Of a stretch of 64,000 bases of DNA, positions 16,593-25,775 are shown piece after piece (positions within the stretch are counted from its first letter, which is position 1; each line of letters starts with the position of its first letter). A model generated the notes under the pieces. The model was given only the letters and a program-made list of their open reading frames with translations, was not told the origin of the DNA and did not search any database. Both the position numbers and the translations under genes were made by a program. This stretch comes from Wandonia haliotis (GTDB lineage: Bacteria > Bacteroidota > Bacteroidia > Flavobacteriales_D > Crocinitomicaceae): assembly GCF_039523435.1 (NCBI RefSeq), contig NZ_BAAAFH010000022.1:620001-684000 (forward strand). The letters are read 5' to 3'.

Positions 16593-19109
16593 ATGGCAAA
16601 AAAGAACAAACTTGTAACCAAGGAAGATGAAAGACAAGAGAAAAAAGCAGCTAAAAGCAGCTCTAAACTTTCTATTCCTTCGTTTAAGGGCGGAAATTTC
16701 TTAAAAGGCAAACTGAATAAGAATAAAACACGGAACATTCTTGGTGCTGTTTTCTTACTATTTTCTGTTTATTTTCTTCTGGCCTGTATCTCCTATTTTT
16801 TCACCTGGCAGGCAGACCAGGACCGTGTAATTGGCAAGAGCCTCTGGGAGTTTCTATTTGAAGAAAATGCGGATCCTGTAGAAAACTGGCTGGGGAAATT
16901 TGGTGCATGGATTTCGCACCTCTTCATTTATCGCTGGTTTGGTGTCTCCTCCATGCTTTTCTCTTTTGTGGCATTGGTAATAGGGTCAAAATTGTTACTC
17001 AGACTTCATATTATGAAGATCAGTAAAATGCTGGCCATTTCATCTATCAGCATTGTATGGTTCAGTATTTTTCTTGGTTTTTTTGCTGCTCACATCTCCA
17101 ATTTAGGAGGAACTTTTGGTTACGAGATTAATGAATGGCTCAAACTCAACCTTGGAGGGTTCGGTGCCTTCTTATTTGTTGCCATTACCGGATTTATTGG
17201 ATTCGTCATTCTCTTCAACCCCAACATACAGGCCTTTATGGTTCGACTAAAAGGAGAAGCTTCAGAAGAAACTGCATCTAAAACAGAGGAAGAACATATT
17301 AATGCAAACGAATACGAGGCTGTAAACACGATCCGGGAGGAAGATATTACAGAAGAAAAACCCTCAGCAACTATTGATCTTACTGAAGAAGAGGAAGAAG
17401 AAATGACCGAGGAAGAAGAGGAAGCCTTTGAAACTCTGGAAATCATTTCTACCGGGGAAACAGAAAAGCAAACAGACACCACTTCTAACAACAAAGAGAA
17501 AGAGAATGACCTGAGTGATGATGAAGATTTTTCGGTTGAGATCGCAGAAACGGAAGAAGAACTAACAGATAAAGAAATTAACCGGAAAGTGGAAGAGTTC
17601 GGAGAGTATGATCCGACACTCGAATTGTCCAGCTATAAGCTCCCCCCAATTGACCTGATGAAGGATTATGGAGGAAAGCAAATTAACGTTGACAAATCAG
17701 AACTTGAGAACAATAAAAACAGGATTGTTGAAACACTCGGAAATTACAATATTGAGATTTCCAAGATCAAGGCCACTGTAGGACCTACAGTTACTTTGTA
17801 CGAAATTATCCCTGCTCCGGGAGTACGTATTTCGAAGATTAAAAATCTGGAAGATGATATTGCTTTGAGTCTTGCTGCTCTCGGAATACGTATTATTGCT
17901 CCTATTCCCGGAAAAGGAACGATAGGAATTGAAGTTCCTAATTCAAAACCTGAGATGGTTTCCATGCGCTCATTGATTTCTTCCGAGAAATTCCAGAATG
18001 CAGATATGGAGCTTCCTGTTGTGATGGGAAAAACCATTACCAACGAAACTATGGTTTTCGATCTTACAAAAATGCCTCACCTTCTGGTTGCAGGAGCTAC
18101 TGGTCAGGGTAAATCTGTCGGGTTGAATGCCATCATGATTTCCATACTCTACAAAAAACACCCCGCTCAGGTAAAGTTTGTTCTTGTCGATCCTAAAAAA
18201 GTTGAATTAACACTATACAACAAAATAGAACGACATTTCCTGGCTAAACTTCCGGGAGAGGAAGATGCAATTATTACGGATACCAGTAAGGTAGTAGCTA
18301 CGCTAAATTCACTTTGTATTGAGATGGACGATCGCTATGAACTGTTAAAAGAAGCGCATGTACGTAATATCAAGGAATACAATCAGAAGTTCATCAACCG
18401 GAAACTGAACCCCGAAAAAGGACACCGGTATATGCCATACATTGTTGTTCTTATTGATGAGTTTGCCGATCTGATTATGACAGCAGGGAAAGAAGTTGAA
18501 CATCCTATTGCGCGACTAGCTCAGCTTGCACGAGCCATTGGTATTCACCTTATTGTCGCAACGCAACGTCCTTCGGTGAATGTTATCACCGGTATGATCA
18601 AAGCCAACTTCCCAGCAAGGATTGCTTTCCGTGTTCTTTCTAAAATTGACTCGCGGACCATTCTTGATGGCTCCGGAGCTGATCAATTGATCGGACGGGG
18701 AGACATGCTTATCTCGACTGGAAATGACCTTACCCGTCTTCAGTGTGGTTTTGTAGACACACCGGAAGTGGATGAGGTTTGTGATTTCATCGGAAACCAA
18801 CGTGCCTATCCAAGTGCTTACGAACTACCTGAGTATGTTGGCGAAGGAGGAGATTCCGCAGATGTGGACATGGATGATCTGGATTCGATGTTTGTTGAAG
18901 GAGCCCGCGTTATAGTAACCCACCAACAAGGATCTGCCAGTTTATTACAACGTAAACTCAAATTAGGTTATAACCGTGCAGGAAGAATTGTAGATCAACT
19001 TGAAGCCCATGGAATAATAGGGCCTTTCAAAGGTTCTAAAGCACGGGAAGTACTGGTTCAGGATGAAATACAACTGGAAGAGTTGCTAAAATCGAAAGGA
19101 CTTTTGTAA
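16593..19109 (+). CDS. ftsK: DNA translocase FtsK
   Basis: An 838-residue FtsK/SpoIIIE ATPase that pumps DNA during chromosome segregation at the septum. It has a basic N-terminus, four hydrophobic helices (~45-220), a strongly acidic Glu-rich linker (~225-340), then the alpha domain and RecA-like motor: Walker A GATGQGKSVGLNA (~500-512), Walker B VVLIDEFADLIM (~616), ATQRPSVNVITG, and the C-terminal winged-helix gamma domain (QQGSASLLQRKLKLGYNRAGRI, ~775 onward) that reads polarity sequences. The linker is shorter than in E. coli, typical for this phylum. lolA follows 36 bp later and is likely co-transcribed. Confidence 0.96.
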   Translation: MAKKNKLVTKEDERQEKKAAKSSSKLSIPSFKGGNFLKGKLNKNKTRNILGAVFLLFSVYFLLACISYFFTWQADQDRVIGKSLWEFLFEENADPVENWLGKFGAWISHLFIYRWFGVSSMLFSFVALVIGSKLLLRLHIMKISKMLAISSISIVWFSIFLGFFAAHISNLGGTFGYEINEWLKLNLGGFGAFLFVAITGFIGFVILFNPNIQAFMVRLKGEASEETASKTEEEHINANEYEAVNTIREEDITEEKPSATIDLTEEEEEEMTEEEEEAFETLEIISTGETEKQTDTTSNNKEKENDLSDDEDFSVEIAETEEELTDKEINRKVEEFGEYDPTLELSSYKLPPIDLMKDYGGKQINVDKSELENNKNRIVETLGNYNIEISKIKATVGPTVTLYEIIPAPGVRISKIKNLEDDIALSLAALGIRIIAPIPGKGTIGIEVPNSKPEMVSMRSLISSEKFQNADMELPVVMGKTITNETMVFDLTKMPHLLVAGATGQGKSVGLNAIMISILYKKHPAQVKFVLVDPKKVELTLYNKIERHFLAKLPGEEDAIITDTSKVVATLNSLCIEMDDRYELLKEAHVRNIKEYNQKFINRKLNPEKGHRYMPYIVVLIDEFADLIMTAGKEVEHPIARLAQLARAIGIHLIVATQRPSVNVITGMIKANFPARIAFRVLSKIDSRTILDGSGADQLIGRGDMLISTGNDLTRLQCGFVDTPEVDEVCDFIGNQRAYPSAYELPEYVGEGGDSADVDMDDLDSMFVEGARVIVTHQQGSASLLQRKLKLGYNRAGRIVDQLEAHGIIGPFKGSKAREVLVQDEIQLEELLKSKGLL

Positions 19110-19145
19110 TTTTGGCATGGTTTATGCGTAACTAGCATTAAAATA

Positions 19146-19772
19146 ATGAACATCATGAGATTTTTAGTAGTATTTTTTTTATTGGCCACAACGCCATTCT
19201 TTGCTCAGGATAAATCACAATCCATCCTGAATGATTTGAGTAAAAAGATCAAATCTTACAAATCCTTTTATGTAGATTTTAAAGCAACCATAAAGAACAC
19301 GGATACCGGGATCAATGAAAACACTACCGGAAAAGGATGGGTACAGGGTGATAAATTCCATACCGTTTACGGAGAAAACACGATCATTTCAAACGGAATT
19401 AAATTGTGGGTTGTTTCCAAAGAAGATAAAGCTGTTTATATTTCTTCTGCCGGAGATGAAGATGAAGAATCATTAAACCCTAAAAAGTTAATGAGTATTT
19501 GGGAAAATGGTTTCTCCAGTAAATACGTTAAGCAGGAAGGAAGTAATCACGTTATTAATTTGTACCCGAAAGATCCGGGGAAAAGTGAATATCACACGAT
19601 TATCCTGAAGGTCTCTACTTCAAATGATCTGAAATCCGTTCAGGTTAAAATGAAAGACGGAACTGCAATGACTTATGAAATGGTAAAATTTGACGGAAAT
19701 ATTGATATTCCGGCTTCAAAGTTTGTTTTTGACAAACGCAACTACCCGGGTTATCAGGAAGTAGATAATTAA
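19146..19772 (+). CDS. lolA: Outer-membrane lipoprotein carrier protein LolA-like
   Basis: A 208-residue periplasmic protein with an N-terminal signal peptide (FLVVFFLLATTPFFAQ). After it, the LolA/LolB fold is recognisable: ILNDLSKKIKSYKSFYVDFK, the Gly-Lys-Gly turn TTGKGWVQGDKFH, NGIKLWVVSKEDKAVYIS and SVQVKMKDGTAMTYEMVKF. It would carry lipoproteins from the inner to the outer membrane. It directly follows ftsK and is closed by a strong terminator. Met4 is an alternative start. Confidence 0.88.
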   Translation: MNIMRFLVVFFLLATTPFFAQDKSQSILNDLSKKIKSYKSFYVDFKATIKNTDTGINENTTGKGWVQGDKFHTVYGENTIISNGIKLWVVSKEDKAVYISSAGDEDEESLNPKKLMSIWENGFSSKYVKQEGSNHVINLYPKDPGKSEYHTIILKVSTSNDLKSVQVKMKDGTAMTYEMVKFDGNIDIPASKFVFDKRNYPGYQEVDN

Positions 19773-19791
19773 AAAACTATACTAATTTGTG

Positions 19792-19817
19792 AAAAGAGGG
19801 GGCAGCCCCTCTTTTTT
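19792..19817 (+). terminator. Intrinsic terminator after lolA
   Basis: AAAAGAGGGG-CA-type hairpin: AAAGAGGGG pairs with CCCCTCTTT around a short loop and is followed by TTTTTT, 20 nt after the lolA stop. Confidence 0.9.
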
Positions 19818-19905
19818 GGTTTCCAAAGGTTTTAGACGTGTTTTTTTAACAAGTGATTCGAATTAATCTCTAAATTAGCGACAAATTCAACACAATTTTC
19901 ATGAT

Positions 19906-20568
19906 ATGTTAACCATCGGGAAAATAACAGAAGACATTATTAATCGTTCACCTTTTTTGCGAGAAGCCATCACTGAAGAACTCATTAATATTTCTGCATT
20001 AGCCAGGAAGCTAAAGCCCGAAATAGAGGAGTTGATGAAAAAGGAAGTAAAAGAAGGTGCCATTGTTATGGCAATTAAACGAATGTCTCCCGGTTCATAT
20101 CACAAAATCAACATGAAAATTCGCCACATGATGGGCGAATTGGGTGACTTCCTGGTTCGTAGTGATCTGGAAGATTACACGTACCAGAATTCAGATAATC
20201 TGAAAAATAAACAGATAGAGCTTATGCGCAAACTATCTGAAAAACAAGACACATTTTTCACCGTATGCCATGGTGTTACAGAAACTACCTATATAACAAG
20301 TAGTGTTGCCGCTCCCTTATTTAAGGAAATTTTCGCCGGAGAAAGTCTGCGGGCTCACATTGCAAATTTGGCTTCTGTCACCATAAAACTTCCTACAACC
20401 AATAAGGATATATCAGGTGTTTATTATTACATTCTGAAACACCTCGCATGGGAAGGGATTAATATTGTAGAGATCGTATCTACCGCAAACGAGTTTTCAA
20501 TTATTGTTGACACCAACGATATTGATTTGACTTTCTCGGTTCTGATGCGCCTGAAAAAAGGTATTTAA
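19906..20568 (+). CDS. ACT-domain protein of unknown function
   Basis: A 220-residue cytosolic protein. The N-terminal ~70 residues are helical (NISALARKLKPEIEELMKKE), followed by a region that may form one ACT-like fold and a clear C-terminal ACT domain (ISGVYYYILKHLAWEGINIV, then STANEFSIIVDTNDIDLTF). The ACT part resembles aspartate kinase regulatory domains, but no kinase domain is present, so an amino-acid sensing or binding role is inferred only. It stands alone between two terminators. ATG at 19906 overlaps the dead-end ATGATATGTTAA sequence; an upstream ATG at 19901 stops after three codons. Confidence 0.7.
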   Translation: MLTIGKITEDIINRSPFLREAITEELINISALARKLKPEIEELMKKEVKEGAIVMAIKRMSPGSYHKINMKIRHMMGELGDFLVRSDLEDYTYQNSDNLKNKQIELMRKLSEKQDTFFTVCHGVTETTYITSSVAAPLFKEIFAGESLRAHIANLASVTIKLPTTNKDISGVYYYILKHLAWEGINIVEIVSTANEFSIIVDTNDIDLTFSVLMRLKKGI

Positions 20569-20585
20569 GAGTCTACCTCAAAAAG

Positions 20586-20634
20586 AAACAGCCTTCACGT
20601 AACATTTTTTAGTTATCATGAAGGCTGTTTTTTT
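20586..20634. terminator. Bidirectional terminator between convergent genes
   Basis: AAACAGCCTTCA (20586-20597) pairs with TGAAGGCTGTTT (20619-20630), followed by T's on the plus strand and T-rich sequence on the minus strand. It separates genes ending at 20568 (+) and 20649 (-). Confidence 0.85.
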
Positions 20635-20648
20635 ATTTCCTCTTCGTT

Positions 20649-22295
20649 TTATTTATTCTCCAGCAATTCTGTAAGAATCTTTCCTGTTGTTCCTCCGGGC
20701 TTTGTCAGCCCCAACAAAATAGCCAAAGTAGGTGTAATATCAGTGATTTCAACTTCTCTGTACACATTGGTTGAAGAAATTCCTTTTCCGAAGAAAATCA
20801 AAGGAACCTGCGTATCATAATTAAATGCAGAACCGTGACTTGTTCCCTGTTTACTCGCAAAGGAATCTTCCTTTACCCCCAGGTATCCCGGTTCCAAAGT
20901 AAAAAGAACATCCCCTGCTTCAGCCGGGTGGAATCCTTTTGCAATGCGAACGGACCAGTCATGTACAAAATTATTATTCATCAATTCAGAAGAAGTGTAT
21001 GCCTGTTTAACATGTTCATAAGCAGCTACTTCGTCCCGAACAAATGTAACCACCTCCTGTTTATCAAAACCATTAGCCCGAATAAGACTATCATTTAGGT
21101 ATATGGAATAATTATATACATCTGAGACAATATCTTTCCCAAACTTTTCTTCTGCTTTCTTTTTAATCTGTTCAATAAATGGTTTGTAAAAGAAATATCC
21201 GGCAGCCATTTTGTGATCAATCAGGTATTGAGGAATAGGTTCTACCGCATGATCTGCTGTCAGAAATAACAGATACTCTCCTTTGCCAACCGACTCATCC
21301 AGAAAACGCAGTAAGTCTGCGATATCCCTGTCCAGACGAATCATAACATCCTGCATTTCTTTTGAATACGGACCGTATGAATGGCCTATTATATCCGGAG
21401 AAGAGTAACTAACCGCTAAAAAGTCGGTTACTTCATCTTTTCCCAATTCCTCGCTAACTATTCCTTTTTTTGCAAAATCCGTCAGGAAAGTGTTAGCAAA
21501 CGGTGTTTGTACAAATATCCTGGTTAAGCTTTCGCCTTTCTTAACCGCTTTTTTTAAATCGTATGGAAACACAGGTTTATCTCCTGTCACAGCGCGTTCA
21601 AAAGCATAATCATCTTCTCTGCTTTCCAAATAAGTTGAGATCGGTTTTACCGTTTCCCAGCTCTCTGGGAAATATGTTTGAGCTGCATTTTCTTTATTAA
21701 ACGTGGCTACCCACTCCGGAAGTTTTGCTCTGTAATAAGTTCCTGTCATAAAACCACCATTGGAATAATCATACCAATATGCTCCGTCAGGATGATGTCC
21801 CCCGGGCAGAATCGCACCACGATTTTTTATTGATACGGAAAGAATTTTAGCACGACTATCGGTCAACTTAATCTGATCGGTGATCGTATTTGCTTTGAGG
21901 CGGGCAGGAGAGAAATTCCCTTCCGTTTTTTCTGATGATCCTACCGGCAAACTTGTTACATCCTCCACACAATTCACTCTTTTCTGTTCAGCCTTACTAA
22001 ACCAGGTGTTTGCTACAATCCCATGATTTGCGGGAGTTGTCCCGGTATAAATAGAAGCGTGCCCCGGTCCCGTAAAGGTTGGAACGTAATTGTAATGGCA
22101 ATTCTGGTAATTTACTCCTTCTTTCATCAAACGAACAAATCCGTCCTCCCCATAATGATGAGCAAACCGATACAGGTAATCCGCTCTCATTTGATCGACA
22201 ACTACTCCTACAATCAATTTAGGAGCTTTCTTCTGTCCCCATCCCGCCAGTGATGACAGAATACAAATTAATACTAACCAACCCGTTTTAACCAT
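20649..22295 (-). CDS. PafA-like alkaline phosphatase / phosphodiesterase superfamily protein
   Basis: About 548 residues with a signal peptide (MVKTGWLVLICILSSLAGWG), hence periplasmic or surface. Alkaline-phosphatase superfamily metal sites are visible: Asp in GVVVDQMRAD, the Thr nucleophile region VPTFTGPGHASIYTG (Thr73/Thr75), the LAVSYSSPDIIGHSYGP Asp/His pair, LTADHAVEPIP, and late His in KQGTSHGSAFNYD. It resembles the flavobacterial phosphate-insensitive PafA phosphatase, which releases phosphate from organic monoesters. ATG at 22295 overlaps the menD stop by 8 bp, so it is translated from the menaquinone-gene transcript despite having no obvious link to quinones. A longer start at 22334 would place extra residues before the signal peptide and is rejected. 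Confidence 0.88.
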   Translation of the reverse strand: MVKTGWLVLICILSSLAGWGQKKAPKLIVGVVVDQMRADYLYRFAHHYGEDGFVRLMKEGVNYQNCHYNYVPTFTGPGHASIYTGTTPANHGIVANTWFSKAEQKRVNCVEDVTSLPVGSSEKTEGNFSPARLKANTITDQIKLTDSRAKILSVSIKNRGAILPGGHHPDGAYWYDYSNGGFMTGTYYRAKLPEWVATFNKENAAQTYFPESWETVKPISTYLESREDDYAFERAVTGDKPVFPYDLKKAVKKGESLTRIFVQTPFANTFLTDFAKKGIVSEELGKDEVTDFLAVSYSSPDIIGHSYGPYSKEMQDVMIRLDRDIADLLRFLDESVGKGEYLLFLTADHAVEPIPQYLIDHKMAAGYFFYKPFIEQIKKKAEEKFGKDIVSDVYNYSIYLNDSLIRANGFDKQEVVTFVRDEVAAYEHVKQAYTSSELMNNNFVHDWSVRIAKGFHPAEAGDVLFTLEPGYLGVKEDSFASKQGTSHGSAFNYDTQVPLIFFGKGISSTNVYREVEITDITPTLAILLGLTKPGGTTGKILTELLENK

Positions 22296-23976
22296 TTCCA
22301 AGTGTTTTAAAATATTCTTTGAGGTACTTATCATTTACTGTTCCGGGAGTAAAAACTTCCAGTAGTACAGGGCGGTTATTTTCAACCGGTCTGTATAGTT
22401 CTGCAATATTTAATTCCAGTTCTTCTTCTGAAGAAGCTGATAAATAGGTTATATCAAATGCTTTACAAATATATTCAGCAGAGTATGCATGCTGTGTAAC
22501 GAAGTAGTCATCTAATTGTGCAGTTGTATCCGGACCGGGAATAATTCTAAATATACCTCCTCCTCCATTGTGAATAACAATTATGCGAAGATTTGTCGTT
22601 AAGAACTGATTCCATAGTGCATTTGAATCGTAGAAAAATGAAATGTCACCTACTACAAGTGTGTGAGCTGATTTTGTATCTGCATAGGCAGCTCCTGCCG
22701 CTGTACTGACACAGCCATCAATTCCACTGGTTCCTCTATTACTTCTATAGGTAACAAATCGTAGCGGATCAAACAATTGTGCATAACGCACGACTGAACT
22801 ATTCCCCAAATGTAATACGCTTTTTTCGGGAATAGAATCATGAACAATCTCCATTACTTTTAAATCACAGAATGATAACTCACTCAGACACGCATTATGT
22901 AGGTCTATTGCTTTATAATCTGCCATTTTCCACTTATTTCCAAACCCTGATGTAACCTTCACTTCCAATCCGGCTGTAAATTGTTCCAGAAAGTCCACAG
23001 GTGAAACGGGAATTGACTGTGTCAGGTGTTTGTAGGTATCCATAAATGGCATATCCTCTCCTATTCGCCAGTGTTTTAGATTTGCTGATCGCAGAAAAGC
23101 TTTAATTTTTTTTGAAACGACAGCACCTCCAAAAGTAATTAACAGGTCAGGAAGATATTCTTCTTTTTCTGCTTCAATAATAGCAAGTGTCCTGTCTATG
23201 CAATGGACAGCTCTTTGATGAACAATATTGGACGTGTTTTCAACCAACACAGCCGTATCATCATCGTTTAACAGAGCATCCAGTAAGGTTATAAATCGCG
23301 GATCACGATCCTGCTGTCCGACAATAATCATTTTCCGTTTTGCTTGCTTCCACTGTTCCCGTAACGACGATATTACGGCATCACTCAAGTATTTTTTCAC
23401 CTCTGGAAAATGAATGGATTCTCTTTCCCGGATAGTTTCAACTTTTTGCGCGTACAAAGGCTCTTCAAACGGTATATTAATATGAACAGGACCCTTCACA
23501 GAAAGATTAACAGCTGTTTCTACTTCTCTGTGATACAACCACTCCTGAGTTTCCGTAGCAGGTTCCACAGGCAAACTCACCTGATAGTCAATAAAATTGG
23601 AATACACTCCTGCCTGACGGATAGTTTGCCCGTCTCCCTGATCGATCCACTCCAGGGGTCTGTCAGCAGAAATCACCAAAAAAGGAATTCGTTGATAAAA
23701 TGCCTCAGCCACAGCGGGAGCATAATTCAGTAAAGCACTTCCGCTCGTACATATAACAGGTACCGGCCTTCCGGTCTGTTGAGCAATTCCCAATGCAAAG
23801 AAGGCAGCGCTTCGCTCATCCGGTAATGAAATCGTTTTAAACTTTCCAGAACCAACTATACCTACCACTAATGGAGCATTTCTTGAACCCGGAGAAAAAA
23901 CAATATCTGTTACACCGTGCCTCAATAGTGAGTGAACCAGAATCTGAACTCCCGTTTTTACGGTACTATCTTTCAT
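22288..23976 (-). CDS. menD: 2-succinyl-5-enolpyruvyl-6-hydroxy-3-cyclohexene-1-carboxylate synthase
   Basis: A 562-residue thiamine-diphosphate enzyme of menaquinone synthesis; it joins isochorismate with the succinyl semialdehyde unit of 2-oxoglutarate. Signatures: DIVFSPGSRNAPL, DERSAAFFALGIAQQTGRPV with the ThDP Glu, SGSALLNYAPAVAEAFY, ISADRPLEWIDQGDGQTIRQ, GTSGIDGCVSTAAGAA and the ThDP/Mg site VGDISFFYDSNAL...NNGGGGIF-like end. It overlaps the isochorismate synthase gene by 11 bp and the phosphatase gene by 8 bp. Other men genes are not in the window. Confidence 0.95.
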   Translation of the reverse strand: MKDSTVKTGVQILVHSLLRHGVTDIVFSPGSRNAPLVVGIVGSGKFKTISLPDERSAAFFALGIAQQTGRPVPVICTSGSALLNYAPAVAEAFYQRIPFLVISADRPLEWIDQGDGQTIRQAGVYSNFIDYQVSLPVEPATETQEWLYHREVETAVNLSVKGPVHINIPFEEPLYAQKVETIRERESIHFPEVKKYLSDAVISSLREQWKQAKRKMIIVGQQDRDPRFITLLDALLNDDDTAVLVENTSNIVHQRAVHCIDRTLAIIEAEKEEYLPDLLITFGGAVVSKKIKAFLRSANLKHWRIGEDMPFMDTYKHLTQSIPVSPVDFLEQFTAGLEVKVTSGFGNKWKMADYKAIDLHNACLSELSFCDLKVMEIVHDSIPEKSVLHLGNSSVVRYAQLFDPLRFVTYRSNRGTSGIDGCVSTAAGAAYADTKSAHTLVVGDISFFYDSNALWNQFLTTNLRIIVIHNGGGGIFRIIPGPDTTAQLDDYFVTQHAYSAEYICKAFDITYLSASSEEELELNIAELYRPVENNRPVLLEVFTPGTVNDKYLKEYFKTLGNG

Positions 23977-24949
23977 GTTTACTTAAAAATTGTCCCAGCG
24001 TATTTGCTTTCCGAACGGTTTCTTCCCATTCCTTGCCCGGAACAGAATCTTTTGTGATCCCACCGCCTACATACAAATCTACTGAATCGATATAACACTC
24101 CATACAACGTAAGTTTACGAAAAGATTAAACTTCTCTCTTCCTACTCTTCCTATAAATCCGGTATATAGTTTTCGTTGATGTTTTTCATATTTCCTGTAC
24201 AAAGCACGAGCTTCTTCTAGTGGAATACCACATACTGCCGGGGTAGGATGAAGTCGACGGATAAATGGTTCCAGACGACCATCCTTTAGCACGAATTGAA
24301 AGCGAGTACACAAGTGTTTAACCGGTCCTGCAAATCGTTCTTCTACTTCTGACTGTTGCAATAAACTTCCCTCTTCCTGTATCGCTTCCAGGATATATTT
24401 CTCCACGTACGCCTGCTCTTCTCTTTCCTTTTCCGTCCAGTCTTCCGTCGTATTTGCAGGCAATGTACCTGCAAGTGCCATAGAATTAAAATGATCTACT
24501 GAACTAGCCAATAGAGTTTCAGGAGTTGCTCCCAACCACGTTCCCCATTGCCCGGAAACAAGAATATAAACTAATGTGTTCGGGTACGCTTCTTCCAACG
24601 CGTCGAAAACTTCCAGAATTCCGGTTGCATCCCAATGACGTCGGTCAATTCTGGAAAATACTGTTTTCTGAATGTCCCCCTCCATCTCCTTCAAAACTTC
24701 CGCTAAAGCAATACTATAATCTTCCTGTGAAACAGCAATCTGATCGCTTTTATTTTTCAATTGAGGATGGAAACCTTCTCGCTCAATCTTTACCTCAGAA
24801 ACGAAAGCAAAAACCTCCTTACCATCATCTGTAGAGACAACAAATCGTCCGGTTTGATCTAACACATTTTGAAGTGTGGTTTTCTCCCAACGTCCTAAAA
24901 AATACTGTACAGATTCTCCGGGAAAGCGATATATAAGATACTCGTCCAT
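23966..24949 (-). CDS. menF: Isochorismate synthase (menaquinone pathway)
   Basis: About 327 residues of the chorismate-binding family. It converts chorismate to isochorismate, the first committed menaquinone step. Recognised parts: TVFSRIDRRHW, SGQWGTWLGATPETLLAS, MALAGTLPANT, LHPTPAVCGIPLEEAR, YTGFIGRV, and the C-terminal VGGGITKDSVPGKEWEET with its Mg-binding Glu residues. ATG at 24949 (MDEYLIYRFPGES) is preferred over TTG at 25003, whose extra residues look unlike the family. MenF and EntC cannot be told apart by motif; menD directly downstream fixes the pathway. Confidence 0.92.
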   Translation of the reverse strand: MDEYLIYRFPGESVQYFLGRWEKTTLQNVLDQTGRFVVSTDDGKEVFAFVSEVKIEREGFHPQLKNKSDQIAVSQEDYSIALAEVLKEMEGDIQKTVFSRIDRRHWDATGILEVFDALEEAYPNTLVYILVSGQWGTWLGATPETLLASSVDHFNSMALAGTLPANTTEDWTEKEREEQAYVEKYILEAIQEEGSLLQQSEVEERFAGPVKHLCTRFQFVLKDGRLEPFIRRLHPTPAVCGIPLEEARALYRKYEKHQRKLYTGFIGRVGREKFNLFVNLRCMECYIDSVDLYVGGGITKDSVPGKEWEETVRKANTLGQFLSKHER

Positions 24950-25013
24950 GTCACACACAAAATTAACAAAGAATACGAGAGTTTGTTGCAGTTCCCGTAA
25001 CAAATACGTTTGA

Positions 25014-25397
25014 TCATTCGATCTTCACCGGTTGCTTATTTTCATCAATGGCTACAAAAGTAAATTCGCCACTAACCGCCTTCTCTCTCTCATCCGAATA
25101 CATCTGTTCGATATAGATATCTACCCGCACTTTAAGACTTGTATTTCCCAAATATGTAATTCTCCCCACTAACTCTATAATGGTTCCTGCCGGGATCGGT
25201 TTTTTGAAATCAATACGGTCACTACTTACCGTTACCATACGCTGTCTGCTAAAACGAGTTGCTGTAATAAAAGCAACCTCATCCATTAATTGCATGGCGG
25301 TTCCCCCGAATAGTGTATCATAGTGGTTCGTTGTGTTTGGAAAAACAGCTTTAAAAATACGTGTTTCCGACCTGCTAATTTTTTCATCTTTTGTCAT
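25014..25397 (-). CDS. Hotdog-fold acyl-CoA thioesterase
   Basis: A 127-residue single hotdog domain of the YciA/BACH type: TNHYDTLFGGTAMQLMDEVA carries the family's Asn/Asp-containing catalytic helix region, and VSSDRIDFKKPIPAGTIIEL is the typical second half. It hydrolyses acyl-CoA. Its position just before menF and menD could suggest a role in menaquinone synthesis (1,4-dihydroxy-2-naphthoyl-CoA hydrolysis), but the sequence resembles general YciA-type enzymes more, so this is only a possibility. Its ATG forms an ATGA overlap with the Cys-rich gene upstream. Confidence 0.88.
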   Translation of the reverse strand: MTKDEKISRSETRIFKAVFPNTTNHYDTLFGGTAMQLMDEVAFITATRFSRQRMVTVSSDRIDFKKPIPAGTIIELVGRITYLGNTSLKVRVDIYIEQMYSDEREKAVSGEFTFVAIDENKQPVKIE

Positions 25398-25597
25398 AAC
25401 TTACTTTTATTATCAGTATTTTTTTCAATCTTCATCAAACAGCTATTGCAAAGACAATCGTCATAACATTGCTTTAGCAACTCCTGCTGCTCTGTCGTTA
25501 GTATCACTGTACTACAATGGCATTGATCGATTTGATTTGCATTGCAATAAAACTCTATTCCGCATTGCGAACATTTCTTATTCCCGTTTTGCCGCAT
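25394..25597 (-). CDS. Small cysteine-rich protein, CWC-family-like
   Basis: A 67-residue protein with eight Cys: CSQCGIEFYC, QCHC, then KQCYDDCLCNSCLMKI. The order resembles the Cys-rich CWC family of small putative metal-binding proteins, except that the name-giving CWC reads CHC here. No signal peptide; likely cytosolic, perhaps binding zinc or iron. It is the first gene after the cobalamin riboswitch, 178 nt downstream, and its stop overlaps the thioesterase start by 4 bp. Function is unknown; a role linked to cobalt/B12 status is inferred only from the riboswitch. Confidence 0.75.
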   Translation of the reverse strand: MRQNGNKKCSQCGIEFYCNANQIDQCHCSTVILTTEQQELLKQCYDDCLCNSCLMKIEKNTDNKSKL

Positions 25598-25775
25598 TGG
25601 TTTCCCTCTTTTGTATTAAGAAGCACATGATGTACCTACTCTTGTAGAACTTTTATCTCGGATTTGTATTGAAGATAGGGCACAACAACAGTAGAAGTGT
25701 TTACCCAAACAGTAACACCCTTACCTACGTATCATACCTGGTTTTCAACTTCAAATCGCGAAAGTTAAACCCTAT
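25598..25775 (-). other. Leader between cobalamin riboswitch and first gene (no gene seen)
   Basis: These 178 nt belong to the presumed riboswitch transcript. Only very short reading frames occur (for example ATG-ATA-CGT-AGG-TAA). I see no obvious terminator hairpin with T-run and no Shine-Dalgarno-like sequestering element next to the start at 25597. Confidence 0.5.

Noticed and set aside
17341..17620. Glu-rich tract in ftsK as a repeat array
   Set aside because: It is the low-complexity acidic linker of FtsK, without regular repeat units.
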